From assembly GCA_001695595.3 (NCBI GenBank), contig MBPM02000020.1, positions 310,001 to 374,000 of the forward strand: a DNA stretch of 64,000 nt, read 5' to 3'. The notes under the pieces were generated by a model that was not told the origin of the DNA, did no database searches, and was given only the letters and a program-made list of their open reading frames with translations. The DNA is from Plasmopara viticola (taxonomy: Eukaryota; Oomycota; Peronosporomycetes; Peronosporales; Peronosporaceae). Positions 21,701-32,990 of the stretch are shown piece by piece. Each line of letters starts with the position of its first letter. Positions within the stretch are counted from its first letter, which is position 1. The position numbers and the translations under genes were made by a program.

Positions 21701-22274
21701 CAACGTCTCGACAACATACAGATCAGAGTGTTGTTTAAACGCTTGCTGAATACAACAAGCGGCTACGCAAGCTCCTGCCGTTTTTGAAGACTTGCAGTTT
21801 CACCTAGCGTTTCATCTGCAACCCAATTTATTGTGCGTCTGGTCTTTAAAGTTATCACATCCAGGTGTCCGCGTTTGCATGCGTACCGGATGCAGCGCAT
21901 CCAAATTGAGCCGCATCTGTGTTTGACTGAACGCGCGCGTCACAACTCTGTTGTCAGGTCTTACAGCTTGTCGTGCCGTGTCTCGCCATTCGTTTGTCGT
22001 GGATCAACATTGGTCTTGTGAGCAAGCTATGCGTGTGTGATGACTGGATAAAATACTCCAATGTGGTACGAGAAGTATAGCACGTGCGTCAAGCTGTTGT
22101 TCTTTACAAGATGTGGATAATCCGCAACTTATTCTTGCTCGATAGACGGGAGCCGATGCCAACAATTACAGTGCTCTCTGACCTTGTCGACATTCTGTGC
22201 GCATATTTTCTTCTTACAACGGTGCTTGAGAGACCGCGAGCTAAAAAAAAAGGTTAAAGACGAGTGATCGCTTG
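21701..22274. other. unassigned sequence, no gene seen
   Basis: Short frames only. Possibly the end of the decayed LINE or unrelated intergenic DNA. Confidence 0.4.
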
Positions 22275-22574
22275 ATGAAGAAACATATCATGCTTTGTGC
22301 CTTTACTTGTCATTATCCAAATATTGCCGGTGTTCGTTTGAGTCCAAAGTCTGTGACAATGGAGTCTGCCAACATGACAGAAAATTTTGAACGACTTTTA
22401 AGAGCGAGCACGGTCAACATGACAGAAAATTCTGAACGACTTTTAAGAGCGAGCACGGTAAGCGGCATATTAGTAGCGTTACAGCTTATTAAGATCCTTT
22501 TTGCCTTACTGTGGACGTCTCCTGGTCGCCTGACGGTTGCCCTTAAGAGTGGTGTGACATTGCTTGGATACTGA
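22275..22574 (+). CDS. small ORF with duplicated RLLR motif, possible RXLR effector remnant
   Basis: The frame from ATG 22275 to 22574 encodes 99 aa. After a modestly hydrophobic start (MKKHIMLCAFTCHYPNIAGV) and a short spacer comes the 15-residue unit NMTENFERLLRASTV followed at once by NMTENSERLLRASTV. RXLR host-translocation motifs of oomycete effectors occupy this position in the precursor, often in the context RLLRAS. There is no clear dEER block, and the leader is weak as a signal peptide. The C-terminal part (LVALQLIKILFALLW) is hydrophobic. A donor-like GTAAGC directly after the second unit could mean that the true exon ends there. Most likely a fragment or pseudogene of an effector; a chance ORF cannot be excluded. 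Confidence 0.3.
   Translation: MKKHIMLCAFTCHYPNIAGVRLSPKSVTMESANMTENFERLLRASTVNMTENSERLLRASTVSGILVALQLIKILFALLWTSPGRLTVALKSGVTLLGY
22371..22460 (+). repeat. 45-bp direct tandem duplication
   Basis: AACATGACAGAAAATTTTGA and the following 25 bases (22371-22415) are repeated immediately at 22416-22460 with two base differences. The unit is a multiple of three and keeps the frame of the surrounding ORF, duplicating its RLLR motif. Confidence 0.9.
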
Positions 22575-25250
22575 CCGGGGTGCAGTAAGACTCGCCGCCG
22601 CAAGCCACGCACTTGATGAAGCCATATAACGCTTAGAGAGTTGTGGGTTGCGCCATTTGCCTTGAGCGGTGACGACAGTTGCAGTAGCATTGAGCTTATG
22701 GTTTAATGTTAAGACCAAGATATTTGGTGCCCCTGTGGTGCCTGAGAGTCTGTGGGATCTACGAGATCAGTTCTTTATGATTTTTTTGTGGGGCCACAGA
22801 GACCGGACATCTTTTTTGTATGATTTTTGTGAGACCAGGGATTTTAGCTTTATATGGTCTACAGTCAAGAATCGATCTTGGTCACGGACTGGCCTACAAA
22901 ATTTGCCAAGGGCCACACCGTCGCGGAACGACGCGACAGTGAGCTGGAAGACCAGACATGCGTTTAAGCGCCAAAGGTCTCGGCACGCGTAAGCAAGTAA
23001 CATGCAATGAACGATGCACGTTCTTCATATGTGCTCGAAGTCGAAGCCGCTGAATGGCTATTTTCAATGAGCAGAGTCGCCACGCGTGGATGGCTTTAAG
23101 AGCCAATTTCGGCTGGAGAACGGGGGAAAATATTAAGCCGAAGCTGATGCAAATCAAACAAACAAAAGAACAGTCAACAATATTTGATTACTACACTAGA
23201 GCATTGAGGTTCATGTCAGGCATAATTCGGTAATAAAAGCTTTCACCGCTCCTTCCTACTCGGTCTTCTGTTCGTCATAAAACCACTCCCTTGAAGCAGA
23301 AACGCTTTTGATGCAGACGCTGGATCAAGTCGATTACTGCGTCGTAGCGGTGCTTGTAAGAAGTAGCATTTACTTCAAGTCGGTGATGACTTGGCTGGCT
23401 GAGAATAAAAGCAGTATGTGTGAGGCCCTATCGCTGCGTGTGAAGTGCAACAAAATCACTGAGAAAACGCATAAAAATGGCACTCTTTGCATGGCGTTTT
23501 GGCTGTAAGCCAAGAAAGTGTAGACAAAGCCCTACCACTGCAAACGGAGTGACATGTAATTTATCGAGAAGTGCTCATTGAGTGGCGAGGGTGGCTGCAA
23601 CAAGGGCGAGGTCCGATTGACGCACGTTTAGTGGCACATTATTGAGTGAGCAGCGCTTGCCGCATACTATGTAAAGCTGGAGCTAGAAATCAAGGACAAT
23701 GACCTACCATTGTAGGGTAAGAGATATTCTATAATTTTAGCAGCCCTCGTCGTAAACAAGTTTTGCTTAATACCATGAGAAACGTGATTGGGAGTAGCCT
23801 ACGACATTGTGGTTTAGCCGTTAAAAGGCACGTTGATAGTACGCAAACGATTAAAAAACGCTTGCAGTGGATAGCGTCCACTGTATAATCGGAGGAACGC
23901 TGTTGAAGATGTTTGGGTACTAACTTCTTTTTTGTTGCATGCAAAGCGGCGCGTAATACGCCAATTAGGGCCTCAATTTAGCACAGCATTAACAGACGTC
24001 AATGCAGACTTGAAGAAAAAGTACACGATCGTGCTGACACGAACACAATTCAGGGCGTCTATCTGAACGCGATTACTTCAAAGCAAAAAAGGCAGTGCAC
24101 GGTTACTTTCAAGCAGCATAGAGTATATCAACTTCGGCGGCGAGGGCGTAAATGGATGTTTCGGGTATTGACGATATTGCTCGGCTATGTTCCCTTAAGA
24201 AGGAGTAAAAAGGCAAAATATAGAATCAACTAAGGATGTTCTGCAAAGCAACATGGCTAGGTACACAGCGTACAGTGCACTAGCCTTTGTCGATAAGTAT
24301 TGTTGTTTTGCTATGCAAAAGAGCTTCATACCATTAACCGCAGTTTGCTCTTCAAACGATTGCTAAGAGAAGGCTTGTCGCATTTCAAACGCTCTTAAAT
24401 GTGCCTCCACCATTCAATCGTCTGGTGTTGCAAATGTCCAGTCCCCACACATGCATACTCTTCACTTCCAGAGCAAGAAAAGAACAGCACATTGGCTGCG
24501 AGCCGTTTTCAAATCTGAGTGACCGCGTATGAGTCGAAGTGTTCTTTATTTCTCGAGAAATCCATCTTGTCCACAATATGCGCTCTTTTTTAGCTTAAAG
24601 AAGGCTGTAAGCCATAAATGATCTACGCACATCATGTATCGCTACGCACTGTGACATTGCAACTCACCCTCCAGAAAATGGTCAGGTCGCTCTATTTCCT
24701 TGTGAAGTTTGGCTTCAAAGAGAAGTGGATGCCAGAAGAAAACGATTTCAGGTGACGCGATAAAGCGTCACTCAAAGTATTAATTGACTTAAATTTACAG
24801 TATGACCTTATCTGTAATAAAGTAATCTCGCGCCGCGAGTGCGCGAGATGATATATGTGAAGCTCTACTTTAAGCATTGTTGGGTGATGAGTTTGAGCCA
24901 TATACAACAATTTTTAATGCGGCTAAGCACAAGTCAACATCAAACTTCGCTGGAAGGCGGGCTATTGTACTACCGAGCAACTGTATGGATCCCTGAAGAT
25001 GAGAATTTAAAACATTGTATGCTCACGATCCACCATTTGACGGTCATCTCGGTTGAGAGTTTGCACTTACATACTCACGTGGAAAGTACCAAATGCGACC
25101 GTACCATTGGCAAGCATGCCAGTGAAATCACTTAGTATGGATTTTGCGCTCGATCTCTCGAAGGACTCAATAGGCAACACAGAAATTTAGAGGTATATTT
25201 ATCCATCCAGCGGCTGTGCTAAACACAATTAACGGTTTCAAAGCAGCAGC
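22575..25250 (+). mobile_element. mosaic of decayed LTR-retroelement fragments
   Basis: There is no intact gene, but several retroelement-like stretches. A gag-like tract (WRTGENIKPKLMQIKQTKEQ) lies near 23115-23175. A possible zinc-knuckle remnant (PYHCKRSDM) lies near 23530-23556. A tract LLGDEFEPYTTIFNAAKHK near 24880-24935 resembles copia gag. Finally, EGGLLYYRATVWIPEDENLK with following His residues (24953-25080) matches the N-terminal zinc-binding region of Ty3/gypsy integrases. Frames change and stops are frequent, so several insertions may be superimposed. Boundaries are approximate. Confidence 0.4.
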
Positions 25251-26907
25251 ACTGTTCCTCTACCGTGTATCTAGGCAATATGAACTCTCAACGTCAATTG
25301 TCGCGAGGAGACGAAAGCCTTACAAACTCTTTGAGGAGATTGTTGTTATAATTGTGGGCACTAGATCGGGCACGCTCACAGTAGACCATTTGCTCGGACA
25401 AAGTGACAGAATTGCGTTGTGGAAAACGCGTCACACAGTGTATACGCGGATACGCAAATAGCTTTTGTTTAAGTAGCATACTTCCACTCATTAACTGTGA
25501 CCAAAAAGGCCGCTCATGTCTCAAAGAAATATACGCCATTTCACGCAAATGAGCAATTTAAACATCGGGCTCCGTTAGCGCCACCGCGTTGAGATCCTAG
25601 TACTGATTCGGGATATATTGCTTAGCGGCTTGCATCCCCCCAACAATACGTAAGTAAGTCGACGACTTTGTGGTCAAGAGACTGGACGCAAACGCGACAA
25701 AGCTTTTTGAAGCTTAAGTAATTGAGAGAACTATTTTGACCGCAAATGATGAAAATTGATTATTCGGTATTACTGAATACTAAGACGCTATTTACAAATG
25801 CACGTACTGCTATCGCGTTCGCGCTCCAATAGATCATAAACGTTTGAGTAAAAAAAGGCTTAGCAATAAAAACAAGAGCCTGAATGCACCCAGTGCTTTA
25901 TAAAAGGTTGCTCAAGTCGTTTTCTGATCTATGACAGGCGAATTTAGAAACGTTGGCACCTATTCAGACGTAAGCACAGCCAAGGGAAGCCGACTCATCG
26001 GTTCAAAATTTAAATTCAAGGACGGAGTGCTACCATTTCTGTTTTTGGGGTACAATTTGAATAACGAAGTTGTGCATGTCTTGACAAAGACAGTCGAGAT
26101 CGACGGCGTTGCAACCCACCAGCCCTTGGGCTGGACTGGTTGCGAGCGACATCTAAGCGAAGGGCACGCAGTGCGCTGCTTGACGCTGGGGGCATTTTTT
26201 CTCTTTATGATAAAGAGGTTAAGTGTCACTATTATATGGAAGCTTTTTCTTGTAGGATCAACCTAAAATCTTGTATAGAAAAGGGGTTATCTATACTTCA
26301 AGAAATCTTTCAAGATCAAGACTTCACTTCGGCCAATTTTGCCTGGTGTCGTAGACGCTTATTTCATGTGGCGATCAGCATCTTTAAATAAGTGCGCGTC
26401 TCACCAGTAGGATTTAGAGTGCGGTGGCCACAATCATAGACTAGAACCGGAATCATCAAGTCGCTTTTGCATATAGGCACGAAAACGTTATGCAGAATTC
26501 GACGCTGCAAACCGTCGGTGAGTACAATCGAGGCCCATAGGTGTCCACAAATCTTGTAGAGCAGCACCTGACTTCCCGATAGCATTAACTGAGCGATAGT
26601 TTAGTCTTTTTACTACACGTACTTCTACATTTACTGGGAGCGAGATTTACGCTTGGACACCAGCTTTGGCAATCAAACCGATGTATTTCACACGTATGCT
26701 TTACGAGTAGTCTTCTTGCTACTCATCATGCGTAACTTTTTTCGTGCCAAACATGAGTACTGCATCACGCATAGTCCCCTTGATGCTGCTTACGCTTACT
26801 GCGTTACAATCATCCATGGAAAGGCTCACGTACTAATCGCTCTATTCTTTCCGGAGGTTAGTCGTTTGACCTGGTACCTGGCTCGATACTCGCAGAGTGC
26901 AAAGTGA
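25251..26907. other. unassigned repeat-like DNA, no supported gene
   Basis: A 111-codon frame at 25931-26266 and smaller ones on both strands show no domain that I can name. SRLIGSKFKFKDGVLPFLFL in the former faintly recalls retroelement polyproteins but is not enough for a call. Confidence 0.4.
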
Positions 26908-27132
26908 GGCAGCCGGAGACAGGTTACTGGATTGGACAAGCAAATAACCTCAAACGCGTGACTGTCCTACCAACCCGCACTCAATAGAGTGTGCAACAAC
27001 TGGGTGGGCCGGACGACCCACTGACCGAAAGAGCTTTACAGTCTTCTGAGGAATACAGAACACGAGTCAGATTGCAACCAGCATTCCGCGCAAAAGGCAG
27101 CCAAGTCCTAGTTTGTGGAGTTTGGTAGCTTA
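26908..27132 (+). mobile_element. SINE family B, diverged 5'-truncated copy
   Basis: This stretch aligns with the body of the tRNA-headed element at 31794-32112 in the same order: AGCCGGAG.., GTGACT..CTACCAAC, AACTGGGTGGGCCGGACGAC, CCACTGACCGAA, GATTGCAACCAGCATTCCGC, and the shared end TCCTAG...TTTGGTAGCTTA. The tRNA-like head is missing. It has no coding capacity. Confidence 0.6.
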
Positions 27133-30100
27133 CATCCACTGTTCGCCGGTTGGTCAGCAAACACTCCCGCGTTCGGACGATAAAACTAATAAACAGCACA
27201 TTGAGTGCCCCGGCAAACACTTGCCCGAATCTTTGCGCAATAAGCTCTATAAAATTTTCTAGGTTTCGACTGCAATGTCAGAACGGCTTCATTGTCCGAG
27301 GACAAGCTCAAAAGGGTTTTTAGCTGGTCGTCAGACCCACGAGTCATGCGAAAGCCCCCATTCGTAAAGGCAAGGAGGTCCATAAAGATGGTTAGGGCTT
27401 AATAAATGATACGCGATGCCCTCGTTGATAACGATATTCTAGACCCAAGAGAAGTAAGAAGAGTCGAAGACCAAATTTTCGGTAGAGAGTTAAAAGTGGA
27501 CGATGAGCGTTGAGATTCCTGCGTACGGCATTGGCGCAAGAAGCCATCTCGTGAGATGTTCAAAGAAGTCGTGGCCTAAACGCCAGAGCCATTCTCGAGA
27601 GCAATGTCAAGCGTGCACATTTGATGAGTTAAAAACTGCTACTTAAAGACGTGAGGCCAAAAAAGAAACGGCTTTTTGCGACACCAAGGCTAGTACTTCT
27701 TCTAAGTGAAGTGCTTGGTGAAGCAACAACACTATCGCGGGCGCATACAGTCTCTCGCTTAGCGGAGCATAGAATTAGAAGCAACGCGCGCACCGTAAAC
27801 ATACCGCAAGTTGGTGCATGGTAGGAGCGACCCCATGTACCTTACCTTTCTACCACCTGAATTGGCAATATGCCGAAGCCCAGACATTGCCCGCCCCAAT
27901 GCGAGCTTTCCTCGACCAATCATGCAAGCAAATTTAGCGCTTAGCTGACGGACGTTAAGTCTATTTTTGATGTGGCTGGATTTTAGGTTGTAATGCTCTG
28001 GATGTTCAGCCGATCTTATAAATGGTGACCAAACTGAGCCGTGATGGTAACAGCGCTAGGGAGTATCTGAAGAAAGGCTCAAAACGAGCTCGAACGATTT
28101 TTGTTAAATGTCTTCTCACGACGACACATAAACCATAAAAGGGAATTTGATGCTGTGACGAAAACATGCGCGTAGCCGTCAATAGATTGCGCTGGAGCAA
28201 TGGTTATCTTAATCTAAGTTTTTTCGTACTCGTCTCGTATGATTTGGCATTCGTAAAGCCCTCATGGCTTGCTAGAGAAGTAGCATGCTGCTTGGCACTA
28301 TAAGCTCTATCGACGAAGCGAATTCCAGCTTAAAGCGGCTTATTGTACCCGGTGTCCAGAGAGTGAGTACCCCGGATGCTGGACACTAGAAAATGAAATG
28401 AATTGTTTTAGCCATGTAACCTGTAAGATTTTACAGATATATATTAATTGCCGCGCGCCTTAACGGGAAAAGTTGTAAATACGTCGGGGCACTCCTTAAG
28501 TTCCAGCCGCTTGAAATGCACGCACAGCCTTTAGCAGAATCGGCTTCTCAGCCTCATGACCATAACGGCGTGGCAATGGGTACCATCAGCTGCTGGATCG
28601 CAACCCTTATATGCCTTATCAAAAAAGTCAAAAGGGATTAGGACTTTAAAAAGGGTGCTGGGGAGTCACACAAAAACAACGGAGTCTTGAGAATCTTATT
28701 TTCATCTGACGCGCCACAAAATGTTTCACACCACCTTGGAAAAGTTGATGGTGTAAGCCGATTTATGGCTTTTCGACCGTACAAAGTCTAATAAAACGGC
28801 GCTTCATCTTATTGTAAATACAAAATTTGTGCAAAGTGTTATGTATCCATCAACAGTTTATCTACTTGTTTGAGATATGTAACGTTTCCTTACTACGTAT
28901 TATCTAAAGGCTCCTTCTGCTTATTTGGACAAATACAATCATATCACTTGTCCATTTGGTTGCATTCGATTGACGTTTTGCAAGGTCTTCCATAAATACT
29001 TTTCATAAATAAGAGATACGAAAATATAGGTTTCCGAGCCACTCACTTATCTCAGAAGCATTTGCACTTCTAAAAGCCAGCAGATATCCTGTGTAATAGT
29101 AGACCGTCTTATACAAGAATACAAAGTCAGAAGATGTTAAAATGTATAGTTAAGCGCAAGTGCAGCCGTTAATATCTTTTCGGCCTAAGAATTTGGTGTC
29201 TTATCGCACAGTGCATAACGTTTCTTCAAGGATACGGTTTACGTATACCGCTATGCGTTTGTTGCCGCTAACTTCTCGCAAGCCAAACCTAAAGTAGAGG
29301 CCCATGAACATCCGACAGTACTCCGCCACTGACTAGATCAGTAAATTAGCTGGCGTGTGACCACGAGCTTAACTACTGAGAAGATGTAACGAGTTTGCCA
29401 TTCCTATTTGCTAATGAACTGCGTCATTTTACGCCAGAATTCCGCTCTACGTGGAGCCAGTGCAAATTGCAGATCGCTATCTGTCTTGTTTCAGGGCCAG
29501 CGTGAGTCTTGGTACTAATATAATACTTCAAATTGTGAGCTGAATTAATCTTAGTTATGGATAACATTCTCTGTTTTAGTCCCTACTAATATGCAATAAG
29601 CAGTGGTAAGACCATGTACTGCTTTTTTATAAGCCTCTTGGTGCTAAGAACTGTGGAACGTTTTTTCAGTTCTTTGTCGCTCGAAACAACGAGTCGGGCT
29701 AAATTTGCTTGAAGCACCCCACAAAGGCAACGCGAAGCAACTGAGTTTGCTGTCAAAGGATCCACAAATCGACTTTGTCATCCACGTTAACGATTGTCAC
29801 ACCTAAAGTCTCATAATCACTTCCGTTTCTATGCTTGCCAGTTTCGTTTGTCAAAAGAGCTTTTAATTCTACCCACATGTGTCATCTCATTATCTTGTAG
29901 ATCAACAGCAGGCCTAAAGGGAGCTTCATAATCAACATTGTAGGTGTGCAAGCACTTCCCCAGGTCTATTTACCTCCTCGATAGCTTTTGTCATGACGGT
30001 CTAGACTAATTCAGACATTTCTTAATATCGCGGGGTCTGATTGAGCCCCACAACCGCTTTCGCAAAACTACACTTGTTTACGATAGCATAAGGTTTTTGC

Positions 30101-30923
30101 CGATTGATCTCTTTGGAGCGGCTATGAGTGAATAAATTGCTAAGGTATGGCTAGTCAACAGCCCGTAATAATCAAAGAATCGCGTGGCCAGACGGTCGAG
30201 CACCTATAGGCGTCTGATATCGTTCTTATTATCTCTATAGCATGTCACAAGACGTACCAACGTTGTAAGGGGTCTTTGGTAATGCATACTACAGCGTGAA
30301 CTCGAGAAATGGATGTTTGCTCAGACACCAGTGCTCTATTCAGCTTATTGAAGGCGTATGCCAGTCGCTACTTCCATTTTCTTACACAGAATGGCGAGTG
30401 CAAAAATTTCGAGTAGCACACCAGGCGTTTTGTGTTTTCGGCGATGAAGTATATTTGATTATACATTGCTTTCATGGCGGTGATGGTATAATACTTCACG
30501 CCTGGCACGAGATCGTCTTGCTTTCCACTCTTTAATCCGCTGTGATGTTGGCGACCGATTGAATCTGAGCATTTCTTTTTAAACAAATTCGTTATTAATA
30601 TTTTCAGAATTTCTGAGTCCAGACGTTATATACGCTGCTTCCTCTTAGCTATCTTTGTCGAGATCAAGCAATTTATTTGTATCCAAAAGAGGAATTTCCA
30701 TCCTCAGTACTTATCTGTGAAATTTTGCTATTTGGTTCAGCCAAAAACTAAGTAAGTTCGGGATCGTCGAGGTTCAGTATCTCTGCCGCCTCCAGCAGTA
30801 ATCGAAACGCATCTGCGAAGACACAACGACCAGCTGAAACGTCGTCTATCTTCAAGAAAAAGATCGCTTTATCTGTCACGCGATCATTTGTGACAACAGG
30901 CGATTGTCTTCGTATCTTATCAC
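27133..30923. other. AT-rich gene desert, no supported gene
   Basis: About 3.8 kb with only short frames. A block at about 28985-29100 (ACTCACTTATCTCAGAAGCA and flanks) resembles one at about 47895-48030, suggesting two old copies of one repeat. Otherwise nothing is recognised. Confidence 0.45.
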
Positions 30924-30984
30924 CATTCTGTCTTGTGGACCCGCGCTACCCACTTGCGGTAGCGTGGGTCCACAAGACAGAATG
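30924..30984. repeat. long hairpin, 27-bp arms, 7-nt loop
   Basis: The left arm (30924-30950, starting CATTCTGTCTTGTGGACCC) and right arm (30958-30984, ending GGGTCCACAAGACAGAATG) are complementary over 27 bp with one mismatch. The loop is CACTTGC. No T-run follows and no gene abuts it, so it is not a bacterial-type terminator. It could be a fold-back DNA, a template-switch product or a small-RNA precursor; the sequence does not decide. Confidence 0.9.
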
Positions 30985-31777
30985 AGGATTTTATGGCTAC
31001 TCTTTAAAGCGAAGTGCTTCTTTACCCGCAGCTATTGAGGCTATGAAACCGCCTCTTTAGCTTTGTAATCCAAACTTAAAGCACTATCTTTAGCACGAAT
31101 CTTAAACAGCTGCTAAAAACAGTTATGTAGACATCGTTACGTGAAGATGTTAAAACCTTCTGAGCCCCCCATACTTGTTTCAGCTGTGTCGTTCTTCAAA
31201 AAAGTCATACTTTTACTAAAAGTGAGAGTGCAACTAAGCTAATACCTCCTAGGCGGCATTAGGGTTGGCACGTATGCTTTTTTTTGCCAAACAATTGAAG
31301 GCTCGTCCTTCTCAGCCACAGCATGCCTAGAAATAAGTTGTACGCGTTCATGTCAAAAACAAGAAAGAGTTCCGTAGTGTGAAACACTCAGATTTTGCGG
31401 GCAGGTTTATATTGACCCTAAAGGCGTCTTGAACACAATCGACCCAAAAGTGAGCGATTTTGCTGATCTTTCTTCAAACATCGAATGATTATTTTGGCCA
31501 AAATCCATTTGCTGGTGCGCAAAATTTGTTGACGGATCACATTCAGAATTTTTTTTTACAAGTTTGTGCAACTGTGTGTAAAATTAGGTGTTCACTATTG
31601 CTAATTCCTCTTGTAAGGCCCCAGCTCTTGATGCATGGATTTCTATAGTGTGTATTAGTCTACATTCATCGTGAAGCCTTAGTTCGTCTACAATACGACA
31701 CTTAGCTCCCACTATTCGCCAGCGTTTCCTGTTCTTTGAGGATGCGGCTTCTGTTGGCTACCCTTTAGAGCCCTCGG
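30985..31777. other. intergenic, no gene seen
   Basis: Short frames only (the longest of note at 31460-31648), with no recognisable domain. Confidence 0.5.
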
Positions 31778-32128
31778 CTTAGGAGAAGCTCCAACCGACC
31801 CTGTGGCTCGAGCGGTTAGCCGTTCGACCCAGAACCGGGAGGTACCTGGTTCGAAACCCATAGGATCCGAATTAAGGTAGCCGGAGGTAGGTCACTAAAG
31901 TGGACGAGCCATCACACCCGAGTGTGTGACTACTCTACCAACTCGCGCCTGATTGGGTAACAAAAGGTTGGGTGGGGGACGCCCCACTAACCGAATAAGC
32001 CCCATAGTGTAATGAGGGGTACGGAACCCGGTCCCAATATGGGTCGGATTGCTACCAGCATCCCGCGATAGAGACAGCTTAGTCCTAGAGCGTGGTTTTC
32101 GGTAGCTTAAGTCTTAGGAGAGGCTCCA
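31778..32128 (+). mobile_element. tRNA-derived SINE family B, full-length, with 16-bp target-site duplication
   Basis: The element (31794-32112, 319 bp) starts with a tRNA-like head. The pol III A box TGGCTCGAGCGG is at 31804-31815 and the B box GGTTCGAAACC at 31848-31858. The spacing and the GTGGC..GAGCGGTTA context resemble serine/leucine tRNAs. A tRNA-unrelated body follows, shared with the copy at 26908-27132. Direct repeats CTTAGGAGAAGCTCCA (31778-31793) and CTTAGGAGAGGCTCCA (32113-32128) match at 15 of 16 positions, as expected of a target-site duplication. It is a retroposed element, not a functional tRNA gene. Confidence 0.85.
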
Positions 32129-32640
32129 CTTTGTCGACTCCCATTGGGATAAACTTAATTGCATTCCCTTGCTCGCTGCAACTAAAGCAGCCAATCTCGC
32201 TTTAGTAGACTGAACTGGAGCCAGCGGGCTCATGAACGGGTTCTGTAGGATAAATTGCTGCCCATCCACACTGTTTTGAGGAGCAAGATGCTTGTGGCTC
32301 TGCCTTTCTAGAAGAGCATTTATAATATTCCGAGGCCTACTTTTGAAAAGTTTACTGCTAGGCGGACAAACCTTCAAGCCATCCATGGACATAATCACTT
32401 GTCTCGATCGAGGAAGTTCACACCCACATTGCTTTCACGCAAGAAAGCATAAGCGCTGGCGGAGGTCAAAGGTTGCCGGAAAGGTAATGCTTTTTCGTTA
32501 TTCCATGTGTACCCAGGACAAATACACATCGGGTAAGAAAATGCAAACGTATTGTGCGAATGAACATTTGTGATCATGGTCGCCCTGGTGCCCCATCCTT
32601 ATTAAATCTAATAAATAGTGTTCATCCTTCTATGCTTACC
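32129..32640. other. intergenic, no gene seen
   Basis: Frames of about 94 codons on each strand overlap each other and lack any domain; considered chance. Confidence 0.5.
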
Positions 32641-32990
32641 CGAATGAAAGGTTTCCGGTTTCCCTTTTTTGAGATGTTATGACCTGACTGGGTCCCCACA
32701 GTAGGCGCTACCGCCGGGATGACCAAAGTCAGTGACGCGTGAAGTTTAAAAATAGACTTTGCTCGTAGATTCCGAACACGTCACGCTACCAGCTGCTTGA
32801 CAGCAGAGAGATCAGTAGATCAAACTGCCTTTTCAGGTCCAATCACTTCCCGGAACCTTTGCAAGGTTTCGATTTTACAAACTACCCGCGTAGGTAAAAT
32901 TTTTATAGAGTGTTACTAGGTGTACCGAGATCTTAAAGCACCTTGCACAGAGGAGTCCTCTAGAATTGTATACGATCTCCGATAAACACC
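32641..32990. repeat. dispersed repeat, copy 1 (pairs with 51450-51920)
   Basis: The block GTCCCCACAGTAGGCGCTAC...CCGGGATGACCAAAGTCAGTG...AGACTTTGCTCGTAGA...GCTGCTTGACAGCAG is recognisable in the same order at 51485-51670. A phrase CACCTTGCACAGAGG at about 32940-32955 also recurs near 43131-43145. No coding sequence. Possibly part of an old LTR or internal region. Confidence 0.5.

Noticed and set aside
30924..30984. Rho-independent terminator
   Set aside because: Eukaryotic context, no following T-run and no adjacent gene.
31797..31861. tRNA gene
   Set aside because: A and B boxes are present, but the sequence is the head of a SINE with target-site duplications and does not complete a tRNA fold and terminator.
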